From positions 1,364,001-1,428,000 of the forward strand of contig NC_013223.1 of the NCBI RefSeq assembly GCF_000024325.1: a stretch of 64,000 nucleotides of DNA. Reading direction: 5' to 3'. The notes under the pieces are model-generated. The model was not told the DNA's origin, made no database searches, and worked only from the letters and a program-made list of their open reading frames with translations. Below, one piece after another: positions 1 through 9,549 of this stretch (position 1 is the stretch's first letter; every line of letters starts with the position of its first letter). The translations under genes and the position numbers were made by a program. The stretch comes from Desulfohalobium retbaense DSM 5692 (GTDB lineage: Bacteria > Desulfobacterota > Desulfovibrionia > Desulfovibrionales > Desulfohalobiaceae).

Positions 1-735
1 CAGATTCTGCATTTGCTGCAGGTCTGTGCGCATGGCCAGATTCTTGAGCGCATCCTTACGGGGCATGCCGGCCCTGGTCTCCAGGGTGAAAAAATGCAGT
101 TCTTCACTGAGAGTCGCGTTGTTGGATTTTGATTCCTTGGCCACTCTGCTGATGGCCGCATCCAGGCCCATGCCTGCCTCAACGCAAACCACCATAAGAT
201 CCAGGGCGTCTGGAAATCCTTTAAGAATGGTCTGCCGCCGTTTCTGTCGTTTGTTGGTCAGCCACAGGTCGGGGACATAAAAGCCGGCCACAGCCAAAAC
301 AGTGATGATGAGGAGCGTGTTGGTTGGAGAAAGGGTCAAATCCGGGATCAAATAATAAAAAAGACCGAAGCAGAGGGGGAGAGCGAGTGGCATAATCACC
401 TTCAGACCCCAAAAAACCGCCGGGGCCAGAGGAGACCGGATCCCGGCCTTGAGGAATCTGGGACGGAGCACGGTGTGATCAGAGACTCTGTCTTTGGCCA
501 CCTTTTGGCCAACAAGACCTACAAAGCCGAATATTTTACCAAAAAAGCCGGATCGGGAAGAGTCCAGGCGCTGCGGGTCCCCAAAGGCGCTCTGCTGATT
601 CGAAGTCTGGATTTTTTCCAGAATGGCCCGCTTTTTGGAGTTGGAGCGGACAAGCTGCATAACCCCGATCATGAGCAGAAAAAGGGACACAAAAATTGCC
701 CCGGCCATGATCAAGGGAAGGTAGTCAGCTGGCAT
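1..735 (-). CDS. tadC: TadC, Flp pilus inner-membrane platform protein (partial, C-terminus beyond window edge)
   Basis: Type II secretion system F-domain protein of the Tad/Flp machine. It pairs with TadB to form the inner-membrane platform on which the TadA ATPase drives pilus extension. Reading the minus strand from the ATG at 735 gives 245 uninterrupted codons up to the window edge, so the 3' end is missing. The start is supported by an AGGAG ribosome binding site nine bases upstream. A hydrophobic N-terminus (PADYLPLIMAGAIFVSLFLL) is followed by a paired hydrophobic hairpin around residues 95-135. The F-domain signature follows in the last 75 residues: KGFPDALDLMVVCVEAGMGL, then ISRVAKES. 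It is the last visible gene of the locus and lies 178 bp after tadB. Confidence is high from the family motifs and position. Confidence 0.9.
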   Translation of the reverse strand, partial: MPADYLPLIMAGAIFVSLFLLMIGVMQLVRSNSKKRAILEKIQTSNQQSAFGDPQRLDSSRSGFFGKIFGFVGLVGQKVAKDRVSDHTVLRPRFLKAGIRSPLAPAVFWGLKVIMPLALPLCFGLFYYLIPDLTLSPTNTLLIITVLAVAGFYVPDLWLTNKRQKRRQTILKGFPDALDLMVVCVEAGMGLDAAISRVAKESKSNNATLSEELHFFTLETRAGMPRKDALKNLAMRTDLQQMQNL

Positions 736-913
736 ATTCACACGTCTCCTGCCTGGAATGAATGAAATATGTGTGTCGTCGTACTACAAAGAAGCAGCTT
801 TGCCTGAGAACCGCCCCTGTTTCCCCCAGAACCCAAACGAAACGTTCGTTCTGCCAGTGCGGTGGGGAGCAGTATTTTCCCAGTCTGCTGGTCGCAATTC
901 TCAGCATCAATCG

Positions 914-1885
914 CTACACATCGATTTTGACGATGTTGCGCATGAAAAAATACCCGATGATCATCATGATCAAGGCTCCGGCGATCATGATGTGTCCCAT
1001 GGTCTCCTCAAAGAGCAAAGTGATGTATTCCGGATTCATAAAAGTCAAAATACCTACGATGGCAAAGGGGAGCCCGATCAGCACCCACATGGAGAGAACG
1101 CCTTCGGCAGCCAGAGCCTTGACCTTGCCGAAGAATTTGAAACGTTCCCGGATCAGGGTGGCGATGCTCTCAATGATTTCTGCCAGGTTGCCACCAGTCT
1201 CCCGCTGCATGATGACGGCGACAACAAAGAAGTTCAGATCCGGACAATCCACCCTGTAGGTCATCTTGCGCAAGGCATCCGGAACCGGGACGCCAAAGTT
1301 GATCTCGTCAAGAGCCACATCGAATTCAGGCCCCAACGGGTCGCCAAACTCTTCCGCAGCCAGCTTCATGCCGGTGGTAAAGGCATGACCAGCCTTCAGG
1401 GATCTGGCCAAAAGGTCCAAGCCCTCGGGAAGCTGGGCCATGAATTTGCGCATCCTCTTTAACTTCTTGCGCTTGAGGTAGAAAAAGGGAGTGAGGGCTC
1501 CGAGTAAGCCGACGGGGAGGGAGACGTATACGGCGTAGCCGAAGAACTCGAGCAACATAACGAGCGCAAGCCCCAGAAGGGGGGAGAGGATAATGTAAAA
1601 TCCGACCGGATACTGAGCGTTGGCCTGATACAGGAGCCTGTGCAGCCGATCTGTGATGGATATGCGGCGCAAAATGGCATCCAGGATCTTGATCTCGCTG
1701 AAGACTATTTTGCGCTCGATGTCCTGGGGAGCATCATCCAGCTTGGGATTGTAGGTCACCTTGCGCAGTTTTTTACGGATTTGGGACCGATCCGGATTCT
1801 TGATGGTCCGCAGGGCGTAGAGAAACATCTCCAGAATCATGATAGAGACGACAAAAATGATCAATGCGATTATGTAGATGTTCAT
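914..1885 (-). CDS. tadB: TadB, Flp pilus inner-membrane platform protein
   Basis: A 323-residue integral membrane protein of the type II secretion F family, the usual size for TadB. There is an N-terminal membrane segment (residues about 3-25) and a basic cytoplasmic stretch. A hydrophobic pair lies around 105-140. The F domain follows, with LPEGLDLLARSLKAGHAFTT and a later MQRETGGNLAEIIESIATLI motif, and two C-terminal membrane helices. Together with TadC it should form the platform that couples TadA ATP hydrolysis to pilin extrusion. It starts 40 bp after the tadA stop and is followed by tadC, in the canonical tadA-tadB-tadC order. Confidence 0.93.
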   Translation of the reverse strand: MNIYIIALIIFVVSIMILEMFLYALRTIKNPDRSQIRKKLRKVTYNPKLDDAPQDIERKIVFSEIKILDAILRRISITDRLHRLLYQANAQYPVGFYIILSPLLGLALVMLLEFFGYAVYVSLPVGLLGALTPFFYLKRKKLKRMRKFMAQLPEGLDLLARSLKAGHAFTTGMKLAAEEFGDPLGPEFDVALDEINFGVPVPDALRKMTYRVDCPDLNFFVVAVIMQRETGGNLAEIIESIATLIRERFKFFGKVKALAAEGVLSMWVLIGLPFAIVGILTFMNPEYITLLFEETMGHIMIAGALIMMIIGYFFMRNIVKIDV

Positions 1886-1925
1886 TGTGTGTCCTTAGGA
1901 TGTGTGATCTGTACCCAGCTCACTA

Positions 1926-3335
1926 TCAGACCTCAACAATCTTATCCGGATTGAATATCTCTCGATCCACTTCAATACCCACCTGATGGAACTTGTCCAC
2001 AAACTGGGGTCTGACGCCGTTGAACCGGAAGTACCCCTTGACCTTGCCGTTTTCGTCCACTCCCGTGGGATTGAAGGAGAAGATTTCCTGGGTTGTGATC
2101 ACGTTGCCTTCCATTCCGGTGATTTCCTGGATGCTGTTCACCTTCCGCGTGCCATCCGAGTACCTCGATACCTGGATGATAATGTGGATAGCTGAAGCGA
2201 TGAATCTGCGCATGAATTCGATAGGGATGTCCAGGTTGGCCATGGAGACCATGCTCTCGATGCGCATCAAAGCGTCCCTGGGGGTGTTGGCGTGGATAGT
2301 GGTCAGAGAACCGTCGTGCCCGGTGTTCATAGCCTGGAGCATGTCAAAGGACTCAGAGCCACGGACCTCACCCACAATGATCCGGTCCGGGCGCATGCGT
2401 AAGCTGTTACGGACCAGTTCCCTGGCCGTAACTTCGCCTTTGCCTTCAATATTCGGCGGACGTGTCTCCAGCCGGACCACGTGCTCCTGCTTGAGCTGCA
2501 GCTCGGCTGCGTCTTCGATAGTGATAATCCGGTCAGTGGCCGGAATGAATTGGGAGAGGCAATTCAAAAGGGTGGTTTTCCCGCTGCCCGTTCCCCCAGA
2601 AATGACAACATTCAGCTCGGAGCGGACGATACCCTTCATGATTTCCCCAATGCCCTGGGTAAAGGCACGGAGCATGATCAGATCGTCCATCTTCAAGGGG
2701 TCTTTGCCAAATCTGCGGATGGACATCACAGGGCCGTCCAAAGCCAGGGGAGGGATAATCACGTTCACCCGGGAGCCATCGGCTAAGCGGGCGTCAACCA
2801 TAGGCGAAGATTCGTCGATGCGCCGGCCCACAGAGGAGACAATCTTGTCGATAATGCGCATCAAATGGGCGTCGTCCTTGAAAGTGGACTCGGAGAGTTC
2901 AAGCTTGCCAAAACGTTCCACATATATCTGATTGTGGGTATTGACCAGAATATCGGCCACCGTATCGTCTTTGAGAAAGGGCTCCAGCGGTCCCAAGCCC
3001 ATGACTTCGTCCTCAATGTCACTGAACAGCCGCTCTCTTTCAGACATATTCAGGGGAGCGTTTCGCTCCTCAGTATCCAGGATTTTGGTTACCAGGCTCC
3101 TGATTTGGGTTTTCAGGACCTCGGGTTCCAAAGAGTCGATCATGGACAGGTCTACCATGTCCAACAAACGGGTATGGATCCTGTTTTTGAGCAGGAAGTA
3201 CTCATCCGAGAGCTCCCGTTTACGTTGCCGGGATTCGGGTGAATCGGGGGTAGGATGAGAATGGTGAAGCTGAGGATCCGGCTCAGCATCAATTACTTTG
3301 GCAGCTGACTTTTTGTTGGTATTGTTGAAGAACAT
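1926..3335 (-). CDS. tadA: TadA/CpaF-type secretion ATPase of the Flp pilus
   Basis: A 469-residue hexameric type II/IV secretion ATPase that powers assembly of Flp pilins. The Walker A sequence GGTGSGKTT lies near residue 250. Downstream are the acidic/Walker B region ([12 protein letters not shown]) and the His-box-like segment ([20 protein letters not shown]). The N-terminal 80 residues are low-complexity and charged. The reading frame stays open 35 codons further upstream, but ATG 3335 follows an AAGGGGAG ribosome binding site and gives the expected length, so it is chosen. It lies between tadZ and tadB on the same strand, with about 110 bp separating it from tadZ. Confidence 0.95.
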   Translation of the reverse strand: MFFNNTNKKSAAKVIDAEPDPQLHHSHPTPDSPESRQRKRELSDEYFLLKNRIHTRLLDMVDLSMIDSLEPEVLKTQIRSLVTKILDTEERNAPLNMSERERLFSDIEDEVMGLGPLEPFLKDDTVADILVNTHNQIYVERFGKLELSESTFKDDAHLMRIIDKIVSSVGRRIDESSPMVDARLADGSRVNVIIPPLALDGPVMSIRRFGKDPLKMDDLIMLRAFTQGIGEIMKGIVRSELNVVISGGTGSGKTTLLNCLSQFIPATDRIITIEDAAELQLKQEHVVRLETRPPNIEGKGEVTARELVRNSLRMRPDRIIVGEVRGSESFDMLQAMNTGHDGSLTTIHANTPRDALMRIESMVSMANLDIPIEFMRRFIASAIHIIIQVSRYSDGTRKVNSIQEITGMEGNVITTQEIFSFNPTGVDENGKVKGYFRFNGVRPQFVDKFHQVGIEVDREIFNPDKIVEV

Positions 3336-3449
3336 GGGCTCCCCTTTGAGTAGTGAGCTTGAGGCCCAAAAAAATTGTGAGCGAAAATTTGTGCGTGTTT
3401 TGGCTGCTTGAGCTTTTTCCTGCCGCAGTTCACAGAGCACTGCTGGTGT

Positions 3450-4619
3450 TTATTTTCGTAAAAAAGAAAACAACCCTTTCTTTTTCTTTTTCTTGTCCTC
3501 TTCTGGATCTTCGACCAGAGAGGCAGCCAGATCGCGAATACTCTGGGTGATTTCTTTTTTCGAGGCCGTTTTGTAGAGCGGTTGCCCTTTATTGATGGCA
3601 GTCATGGTGCTCTCATAATCGTTGGGTATGTTCCAGGAAACCTTTTTTTCCAGGGAATTCTCGACATCGCTGGTCGTGATGCTGGAATTTTTCAAATGCC
3701 TGTTGATAATAATGTGCAGGCTGTTCGATTCGGGGAACCGCAGGTCGCGAAAAGTGCGCAGGATCTTGTTGGTCTTGGCCAGGCAGGGCAGGCTCTGAAC
3801 GGAAACCAAAAAGACCTTGTCCGACAGTTCCACTACCTTCAAGGCGGTGTCGTTGAGAAGTTGTCCGGTATCAATGATCACAAAATCGAACATCTTGGTC
3901 AGCACTTTGAATAAACGCTCAATCACTTCCGGAGTGGCCATGTTCTGGCTGTCCAGATAGCCGGGAGAGGGCAGAACATAAACTCCGGACGGATCAACTG
4001 CCAGGATGTTTTTCAAGAATGTCTCATCCAGGCGGGAAATATTCTTGGTGATTTCCCGCCAAGTATAGGTCGGATCAATTTCGAGAAAAAGAGGAAGATC
4101 GCCAAAAAGATTCATGTCCAAAAGACAAACCGATTGTTTCGGTTCGTTCGTGGCCAGGCTCACAGCCAGATTGACAGCCAGCGTGGTTGTGCCCACGCCA
4201 CCTTTGCTGCCCATAAAAGAAATGACTTGACTTTGTTTGGCCGTCTTTCCCGCAACAGCCCGGAGCTTGGCTTGTCTGGTCATGAAACGATCCAGGGCGG
4301 ACGATATTTCATCTTCAACCGTGTACGGACCGAAAAACTCTCTCGCCCCGGAGCGCATCGCCTTGAGCACAAGGTTCTGGTCCTTGGACTCCGAAGTAAG
4401 GAAAATTTCTCCCGCCTCATCGTTGTAGAGGGAGTTCTGCACCAAGTCGAAAATATGGTCGGGATCATCAGAGATTTCCTTTATCAGCAGATCTGGTCGT
4501 TCAAGGCTTTGACCTTCCAGAATGCTGAGTTCAGACTTCTGTCCGACAACGGTCTCAAACTGTCGCCTGACCAGCCGATTTCCAATCTCAATCCGGACCT
4601 TATAATCACCTAATGGCAT
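3450..4619 (-). CDS. tadZ: TadZ/CpaE-like pilus localisation ATPase
   Basis: A 389-residue protein with an atypical receiver-like N-terminal domain (about residues 1-125) followed by a MinD/ParA-type ATPase. The deviant Walker A motif GSKGGVGTTTLAVNL is near residue 135, with a later VCLLDMNLFGDLPLFL and a VIIDTGQ Walker B. In other systems TadZ marks the pole and recruits the Tad machine. The C-terminus carries an unusual run of six lysines (EDKKKKKKGLFSFLRK), which could contact membrane or nucleic acid; that role is inference. The start at 4619 has a GAGGAA ribosome binding site. It is followed by tadA. Confidence 0.92.
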   Translation of the reverse strand: MPLGDYKVRIEIGNRLVRRQFETVVGQKSELSILEGQSLERPDLLIKEISDDPDHIFDLVQNSLYNDEAGEIFLTSESKDQNLVLKAMRSGAREFFGPYTVEDEISSALDRFMTRQAKLRAVAGKTAKQSQVISFMGSKGGVGTTTLAVNLAVSLATNEPKQSVCLLDMNLFGDLPLFLEIDPTYTWREITKNISRLDETFLKNILAVDPSGVYVLPSPGYLDSQNMATPEVIERLFKVLTKMFDFVIIDTGQLLNDTALKVVELSDKVFLVSVQSLPCLAKTNKILRTFRDLRFPESNSLHIIINRHLKNSSITTSDVENSLEKKVSWNIPNDYESTMTAINKGQPLYKTASKKEITQSIRDLAASLVEDPEEDKKKKKKGLFSFLRK

Positions 4620-4709
4620 TTATTCCTCGATGGTTGGTGATAATTTAAAAAATTGAAATGCACCCATCAATAATTCGATATATAGACAATATTATATACT
4701 ACACATTAG

Positions 4710-5681
4710 CTATTGAACTAAAACAACACCAATTGGTCCATAGCTATCATTTAAATCTAAATCTACTGGTCCTGACGAAACTTCAGTCCCAAGATACTTT
4801 GCGCTTATCTGAGTATTTGCCCCATTACCAGTTAAGGCAGTAATCTCAATAGCCACAAACCCCATAACAGTAGAAGGTACTCCTGGTGTGCTACCTTGAC
4901 CAAACTCATTCACTACAGGTATAAATATTTTTTGCCCAATCAAGTTTTCCACTTTTTGACCATTGTTACCGCCAACTATCTTACCGACACCAGATTCTGT
5001 ATTTATATCATCACCAATGCGTATTGTTCCATTATATCCATTTTCTAACCATTCACCTATTTCAGGATTACCTCCTCCTTGATCTCCATCGATATAAGCA
5101 TCGAAATCTACTGTCCCCCAGTTTCCTGCACTTCTCCCAAATTGATAGATTATTCCTTCTCCTGCTTCGCTCATGGTATCAGCTTCATCTTCTGTAACAG
5201 CAATTGGGATCAAATGACGCTTTCCAGATAAAGGACCTATTACTGCTGTAGCTTCTGCGCTAACCGTCTGCTGGAAATTTAAAGCAGAGGCAAAAAAAGA
5301 GTTGATACTATGATTGTTCACCATAATTTTTACAGAATTATAAGGAGTTTTGCTAAAAAAGTTAGGTTCTGTCCAATTGCCAACTTTTATATCATTATCA
5401 CCAAGAATCAAGCCATTGTTGTCTATAGAATTATTTTCTGCCGCCTCTTTAGCTTCACTTTTTACATTTGCGGGACCATTTTGTCCTAGCTCAATGGCAC
5501 CAGCAAGAGCTGCAGCATCGAGTGTGTTTTGCAGCTCATTTTTTGCCGTGGCTTGCCTTCCAATATCTATTGCTATTCCTGCCGTGGCAAGTAAACTGAA
5601 AAGAACAAATAAAGCAGTTATGATGGCTACTGAACCACATTCATCTCTTAGAATCGCATTATCCAAAATCTTAATTTTCAT
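4710..5681 (-). CDS. TadG-like pilus-assembly pseudopilin (PF13400-type N-terminus)
   Basis: About 323 residues. The N-terminus has the TadE/G signature: a short basic/acidic lead (RDECGSVAIITALFVLFSL) running into one long transmembrane helix, then IDIGRQATAKNELQNTLDAA, which is typical of TadG-like proteins. The rest is a Ser/Asn/Gly-rich presumed periplasmic domain with no enzyme motif. ATG 5681 is chosen because AAGGAG lies eight bases upstream; an in-frame ATG at 5687 is too close to that site. The gene is markedly AT-rich compared with tadZ and tadA. It probably forms a minor pilin or an envelope-spanning component together with the two TadE-like genes upstream. Confidence 0.85.
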   Translation of the reverse strand: MKIKILDNAILRDECGSVAIITALFVLFSLLATAGIAIDIGRQATAKNELQNTLDAAALAGAIELGQNGPANVKSEAKEAAENNSIDNNGLILGDNDIKVGNWTEPNFFSKTPYNSVKIMVNNHSINSFFASALNFQQTVSAEATAVIGPLSGKRHLIPIAVTEDEADTMSEAGEGIIYQFGRSAGNWGTVDFDAYIDGDQGGGNPEIGEWLENGYNGTIRIGDDINTESGVGKIVGGNNGQKVENLIGQKIFIPVVNEFGQGSTPGVPSTVMGFVAIEITALTGNGANTQISAKYLGTEVSSGPVDLDLNDSYGPIGVVLVQ

Positions 5682-5699
5682 AACCATAACTCCTTGTAT

Positions 5700-6107
5700 C
5701 TATTCACACCTCATTTCAGTTGTGGATGTTATATTTTTCTGAAAGGGCAGAAAAAGAAAGTCATGAGTATATGTTATCGTCACGGTCAAAGGATCTCCAT
5801 AATTATCACATGTATCGATTGAAGGAACATTAAAATTTTTGTTGCCAAAAGTTATTATAAAATCTTCCCAGTCATTTATTTTTGATTGAATTTGTGGATA
5901 AGATATTCTGTTGCCAGTAGTACGATATACAATTCCGTATCTGGCTCCTGTCCTACCTGCATTAGTAACTATATGTTGGTTATAGATATAAATACCAAAA
6001 TCAAAAATACTTAATATTAAAGTAATAAATACTAAAAGAACGATAGCGAACTCAACAGCCGCAGTGCCTTTTTGTCTACCATCATTCCTTAAAAATAAAA
6101 ATTTCAT
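5700..6107 (-). CDS. TadE-like minor pseudopilin
   Basis: About 135 residues. The lead KGTAAVEFAIVLLVFITLIL contains the class IV-like cleavage context followed by the E of the pseudopilin helix, the signature of TadE proteins. TNAGRTGARYG follows, the usual conserved segment after the helix. The remainder is a small extracytoplasmic domain with a cysteine pair possible (C120 region and C-terminal C). TadE proteins are processed by the dedicated prepilin peptidase (tadV, 11494-12063 here). An in-frame TTG at 6119 is an alternative start; no strong ribosome binding site discriminates between them. It ends 18 bp before the tadG-like start, consistent with one transcript. Confidence 0.85.
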   Translation of the reverse strand: MKFLFLRNDGRQKGTAAVEFAIVLLVFITLILSIFDFGIYIYNQHIVTNAGRTGARYGIVYRTTGNRISYPQIQSKINDWEDFIITFGNKNFNVPSIDTCDNYGDPLTVTITYTHDFLFLPFQKNITSTTEMRCE

Positions 6108-6135
6108 TCTAAGGCCCAACCTATATTTAAGATAA

Positions 6136-6567
6136 TTATGGTAACATTTTCATTGTTGTTGCGGCTTTAATATCTAAATCTTTATCAAAATTAGCACCAA
6201 AAAAATCAAAAACTTGGAGTACTAGATAAGTATAGTTATAAACAACCTCTACCTTGCAATAGTCAGATGTCGAATTGCATCCATTTATATTTATACTGCT
6301 TGAATCACTTGAAAAGCTATCTGGGCCAAAGGTGAGCAGTCTGTCTTTGGCATATGGATAAACGATATTTCGAATGTCTTGAGGATCAACGTTAGACATC
6401 CCTACCCTTGCACCCTCTCTGCTTGCATTAGTAATTACCTGCTTGTTATAATAGGCGATCCCAAATTCTGTAATGCCCGCAAAAATCAAGACAAGGAGAG
6501 GCAGTACAATGGCAAATTCTACTGCGGCTGCTCCGCGTTGATTTGAAAATTTCATTTTGCTGAGCAT
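6136..6567 (-). CDS. TadE-like minor pseudopilin
   Basis: 143 residues. The N-terminus QRGAAAVEFAIVLPLLVLIF is the canonical TadE/TadF leader and membrane helix, followed by TNASREGARVG. The distal part holds two cysteines (NGCNSTSDYCKVEV) that could form a disulfide in the periplasm. It is paralogous to the next gene in the operon (5700-6107) and shares the same layout, so the pair probably arose by duplication. It is AT-rich like its downstream neighbours. ATG 6555 (MKFSNQ) is an alternative start. Confidence 0.87.
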   Translation of the reverse strand: MLSKMKFSNQRGAAAVEFAIVLPLLVLIFAGITEFGIAYYNKQVITNASREGARVGMSNVDPQDIRNIVYPYAKDRLLTFGPDSFSSDSSSININGCNSTSDYCKVEVVYNYTYLVLQVFDFFGANFDKDLDIKAATTMKMLP

Positions 6568-6770
6568 TGTGGCATACCTGTGCTGCGTAAGATTGGGTTG
6601 CGTATGAAAAATTATTTCTTTAAAAGGGACTCGTTGGTAAATGCTATTTTTTATTATGTGATTTAAGGATTAAACAGAAAAAAAATTGCCTCGCTTTTTG
6701 CTGCGAAATACTCAAAAAATATTTAATATGATCCAATGTGTTAGCATTAAGCACAAATCGCCATGCAATT

Positions 6771-7085
6771 CTAATCCATTCCAGAGGAAATATCAAAATC
6801 AGAGGACACTTCCTCGTCTGGATCTTTTGTCTCAGTGTAAGTTTTGCGGTAGTTATCAGAGGATATAATAGCCTTCTTCCCCTCGTGGCCTTCAACCTTT
6901 TCCGGGCTTTTCCCCGCATAGGGATCATACGTCTGATGGTATTTAGCGCTTTCCTGGGAAATGCCCATGTTGTCTATGGTATAAGTAAAACGTTTGCTTT
7001 GCGGCAAATTCCCACCAGAGCAGCCGAGAGAAGCTGAGATCAGCAGGGCCAGCATGGCCAGGCAAGCGATTGTCTTTGTCGACAT
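6771..7085 (-). CDS. small Tad-locus lipoprotein
   Basis: A 104-residue predicted lipoprotein. A basic N-terminus (STKTIACLAMLALLISASLG) runs into a lipobox around LGCS, so Cys22 or so would be lipidated. The mature part is short, charged and acidic at the end (KDPDEEVSSDFD), with no recognisable domain. The reading frame extends 39 codons upstream, but ATG 7085 is preceded by CAGGAGCACGGA, and only this start puts the signal peptide at the N-terminus. Its place between the secretin gene rcpA and the tadE genes is where other tad loci encode small accessory outer-membrane lipoproteins (RcpB/CpaD/TadD-like roles). Homology to those cannot be seen, so the function is inferred from context only. 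Confidence 0.75.
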   Translation of the reverse strand: MSTKTIACLAMLALLISASLGCSGGNLPQSKRFTYTIDNMGISQESAKYHQTYDPYAGKSPEKVEGHEGKKAIISSDNYRKTYTETKDPDEEVSSDFDISSGMD

Positions 7086-7222
7086 TCCGTGCTCCTGTTT
7101 ATAACCTTTGCAGTTAATCCTCCCGAGTTCCCGCATCTGTCGCTGTATTGCGCAGCACGCAAAGGGCCGGGGAGAGGATTTTCGCTCATTTTTCAACGTC
7201 ACAGAGGGCCGTTTTCAGCTCG

Positions 7223-8590
7223 CTATTTTACTACCATGTGGCCGAACTCGCCGTCTAAACTCCCGAGCAGACCGCCCAGATAGAACTCCGCATCGGTTGG
7301 ATGAATAAAGAAATCCGTGGGCAGCGACTGCTTTTCGGCTACAAGCGGAGTGACCAGTTTCGGCGTAACCATGATAACCAGTTCGGTTTCATCGGACGTA
7401 AAGGACTTGCTGGTAAACAAGGGTCCCAAAACAGGCAGATCGCCCAGACCGGGAAATTTGGACACGGTTTCTTCTGAATTTTCACTTAGCAGGCCGGCTA
7501 TTGCGAAGCTCTGGCCATCACCCAATTCGACGGTTGTATTCGCCCGGCGAACTTTCAGTCCTGGGACCTGCGCACCATTGATCACGGTGCCGCTGGCTTC
7601 GTCCAACTCGGAAACCACCGGAACAACCTTAATAGCGATTCGTTCCTTGCTCATCACGGTGGGGGTAAAAGCAAGCTCAATGCCGTAGGATTTAAATTCC
7701 ACCCCAATGTTGCCATCTGAATCAACGTCAGGAATCGGGATTTCCCCGCCGGCCAAGAAGCTGGAGGTCTGTCCACTCATCGAAATCAGCGACGGCTCGG
7801 CCAATATTTTAGCCAGTCCTTCTCGTTTCAGGAAATCAAAAAGTCCGTTGAAGTCAACGTTGTCCCCGTTTCGCCAGAAGTTGAAGGACCCACTTCCAGA
7901 TGAACCGGCCGAGGCTGCACCCAAAAAACCAATACTGAATTCTGCAGCGTCATTGATGAGATCAAAGTTTATTCCGAGGCGATCAAGGGACTGGCGGGAG
8001 ACCTCAGCTACTTTCACTTCCAGCATGACCTGGTGAATTCCCTTCACCGTCACTTGGTTTTTGATCCCCCCCTCTGGGGCGTAGGTCTCGGCCAGGGCCA
8101 TGATTTGATCAAGGGCCGAAGCGCTTGAGACTTGGCCGGACAGGGTGATGGACTCGTTGGTGGACAAAACCCGGAGTTCATTTTCTTCGGGAAAAAGTTC
8201 GTGCAACCGCTGCTTAAGGCGGGAGAGGTCATGTTTGACTGTGATTTCGTAAACCGTGGACACTTCCTTGCCCTGCCAGAGAATCAGATTGGCAGTTCCG
8301 GCTCCTGCGGGAGTCAAGTAGAGTTCATTCGGGCCTATAAGCAGGGGGTCTTTGAGTACATTGGGGTCAGGTTCAGAAACACGGGTTATTTCGCGGTTGG
8401 ACTTGAGCACAACAGATTTGCCATAGGTCAGTTCAAGCGAGCGCATGATGCTGTCATCGGCGCTGTTTTTCGTCGGAATGATCCGAAACTCCTGAGCCTG
8501 GGGTTCCTGCGGAATGCTCCATACACAAAAGGTGAGAACCATGATCGCGGCAATGAGCAGCCCGGACCTGGGTATTGGGGTGGTGGCCAT
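7223..8590 (-). CDS. rcpA: RcpA/CpaC outer-membrane secretin of the Flp pilus
   Basis: A 455-residue secretin-family protein that should form the outer-membrane channel for the Flp pilus. It has a signal peptide (ATTPIPRSGLLIAAIMVLTF...). A BON-like/N-terminal region follows, with KSVVLKSNREITRVSEPDPN and the CpaC-typical LYLTPAGAGTANLILWQ segment. The secretin core is at the C-terminus (AEPSLISMSGQTSSFLAGGE, VPGLKVRRANTTVELGDGQ, ELVIMVTPKLVTPL). ATG 8590 has a strong AAAGGAG ribosome binding site and the right distance to the signal peptide; the frame extends 16 codons further upstream. It lies 72 bp after rcpC, the usual cpaB-cpaC order. Confidence 0.94.
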   Translation of the reverse strand: MATTPIPRSGLLIAAIMVLTFCVWSIPQEPQAQEFRIIPTKNSADDSIMRSLELTYGKSVVLKSNREITRVSEPDPNVLKDPLLIGPNELYLTPAGAGTANLILWQGKEVSTVYEITVKHDLSRLKQRLHELFPEENELRVLSTNESITLSGQVSSASALDQIMALAETYAPEGGIKNQVTVKGIHQVMLEVKVAEVSRQSLDRLGINFDLINDAAEFSIGFLGAASAGSSGSGSFNFWRNGDNVDFNGLFDFLKREGLAKILAEPSLISMSGQTSSFLAGGEIPIPDVDSDGNIGVEFKSYGIELAFTPTVMSKERIAIKVVPVVSELDEASGTVINGAQVPGLKVRRANTTVELGDGQSFAIAGLLSENSEETVSKFPGLGDLPVLGPLFTSKSFTSDETELVIMVTPKLVTPLVAEKQSLPTDFFIHPTDAEFYLGGLLGSLDGEFGHMVVK

Positions 8591-8661
8591 TGCTTCTCCT
8601 TTGCTGGACAAAACTTTGCGCTTGACTGGTACATTCATACTGCAAGTAAGGGCGGCGCAGC

Positions 8662-9549
8662 TTAGAAATTCATTTCAACCAGCTTATTGCCTCGGATCAC
8701 CTCTACAACAGTCGGTTGTGGCGGTGGGGGCGAAGTAGGGGCCTTGGCCACCTTTTGCTCTGAATCAGCATCAGGCTTGTTTCTGGCCTGTTGCAAAAGC
8801 CCATTCTCCTTGAGCATGTAGGCCATGGAATCCTTCGCGGTAGCGCCATCGGTCATGACCGGCTCGTTGTCCGTTGGGTTACGCAGGGCCATTTGCAGAC
8901 TGCCCTGATTGCGGATGTGCGTTAGGATTTCAGCTTCTTCCGGTGTGACTTCCAGGGTGTAGACATCTACTGGGGCTGTGCCACCGCTCTCGGTCTCCTG
9001 CATTTTGGTGCTTGTCGCCAGGATTTTGACGTTGTCCAGGATACGCTTGGTGATCTGTTCGCCGGAGTCAGGATCATTCCACGTAACCATCACATCAACC
9101 CGACTGCCGGGCAAGACAAATCCTGAGATACCGAGAACTTTATTTCCACCAAGGGAGACGGCTCTATTGCCTTTGGAGATAAGAGCGGAGACGCCGCCAG
9201 ACTTGATATCGGTGGGCGCGAGGCGATGATCAACGATGGGTTCGTTTTTTTTGAATGGGGCCAGAGCAACGCGGCCGAGTAATTGATCAGGGTCGGTAAA
9301 GCTGCCGGGGGGGAGATTCTTTTTCAGGTATTGTCCGGTCTGCAGCATTTCTTCGGTCAACTGGGAGCCCGCTGAAATGTCCAATGCAGCCACAACCACC
9401 TCCTGAGTCGAAGGAGCCTTTTCGCGGGCCTTTTCGACCGTATCCTGCCGTGTGGTCTGCTCCTGCATCCAGTTGTAAATGAATACGCTTCCGGCAATGG
9501 CAATCACCAAGGCCAAAGCAATGGGAATCAGAGCTCGTAATCTGCCCAT
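8662..9549 (-). CDS. rcpC: RcpC/CpaB Flp pilus assembly protein with SAF domain
   Basis: 295 residues: one N-terminal membrane anchor (residues about 5-27), then a SAF/beta-clip domain (VVVAALDISAGSQLTEEML), then a CpaB/RcpC domain (GFVLPGSRVDVMVTW and the later TLEVTPEEAEILTHIRNQG). These proteins act in the periplasm and are thought to stabilise or gate the RcpA secretin. The C-terminus contains a proline run (APTSPPPPQP). GAGGAGGAAGC precedes ATG 9549. The gene now lies 370 bp downstream of the IS insertion that separates it from tadV, so it may depend on read-through or on its own promoter. Confidence 0.93.
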   Translation of the reverse strand: MGRLRALIPIALALVIAIAGSVFIYNWMQEQTTRQDTVEKAREKAPSTQEVVVAALDISAGSQLTEEMLQTGQYLKKNLPPGSFTDPDQLLGRVALAPFKKNEPIVDHRLAPTDIKSGGVSALISKGNRAVSLGGNKVLGISGFVLPGSRVDVMVTWNDPDSGEQITKRILDNVKILATSTKMQETESGGTAPVDVYTLEVTPEEAEILTHIRNQGSLQMALRNPTDNEPVMTDGATAKDSMAYMLKENGLLQQARNKPDADSEQKVAKAPTSPPPPQPTVVEVIRGNKLVEMNF

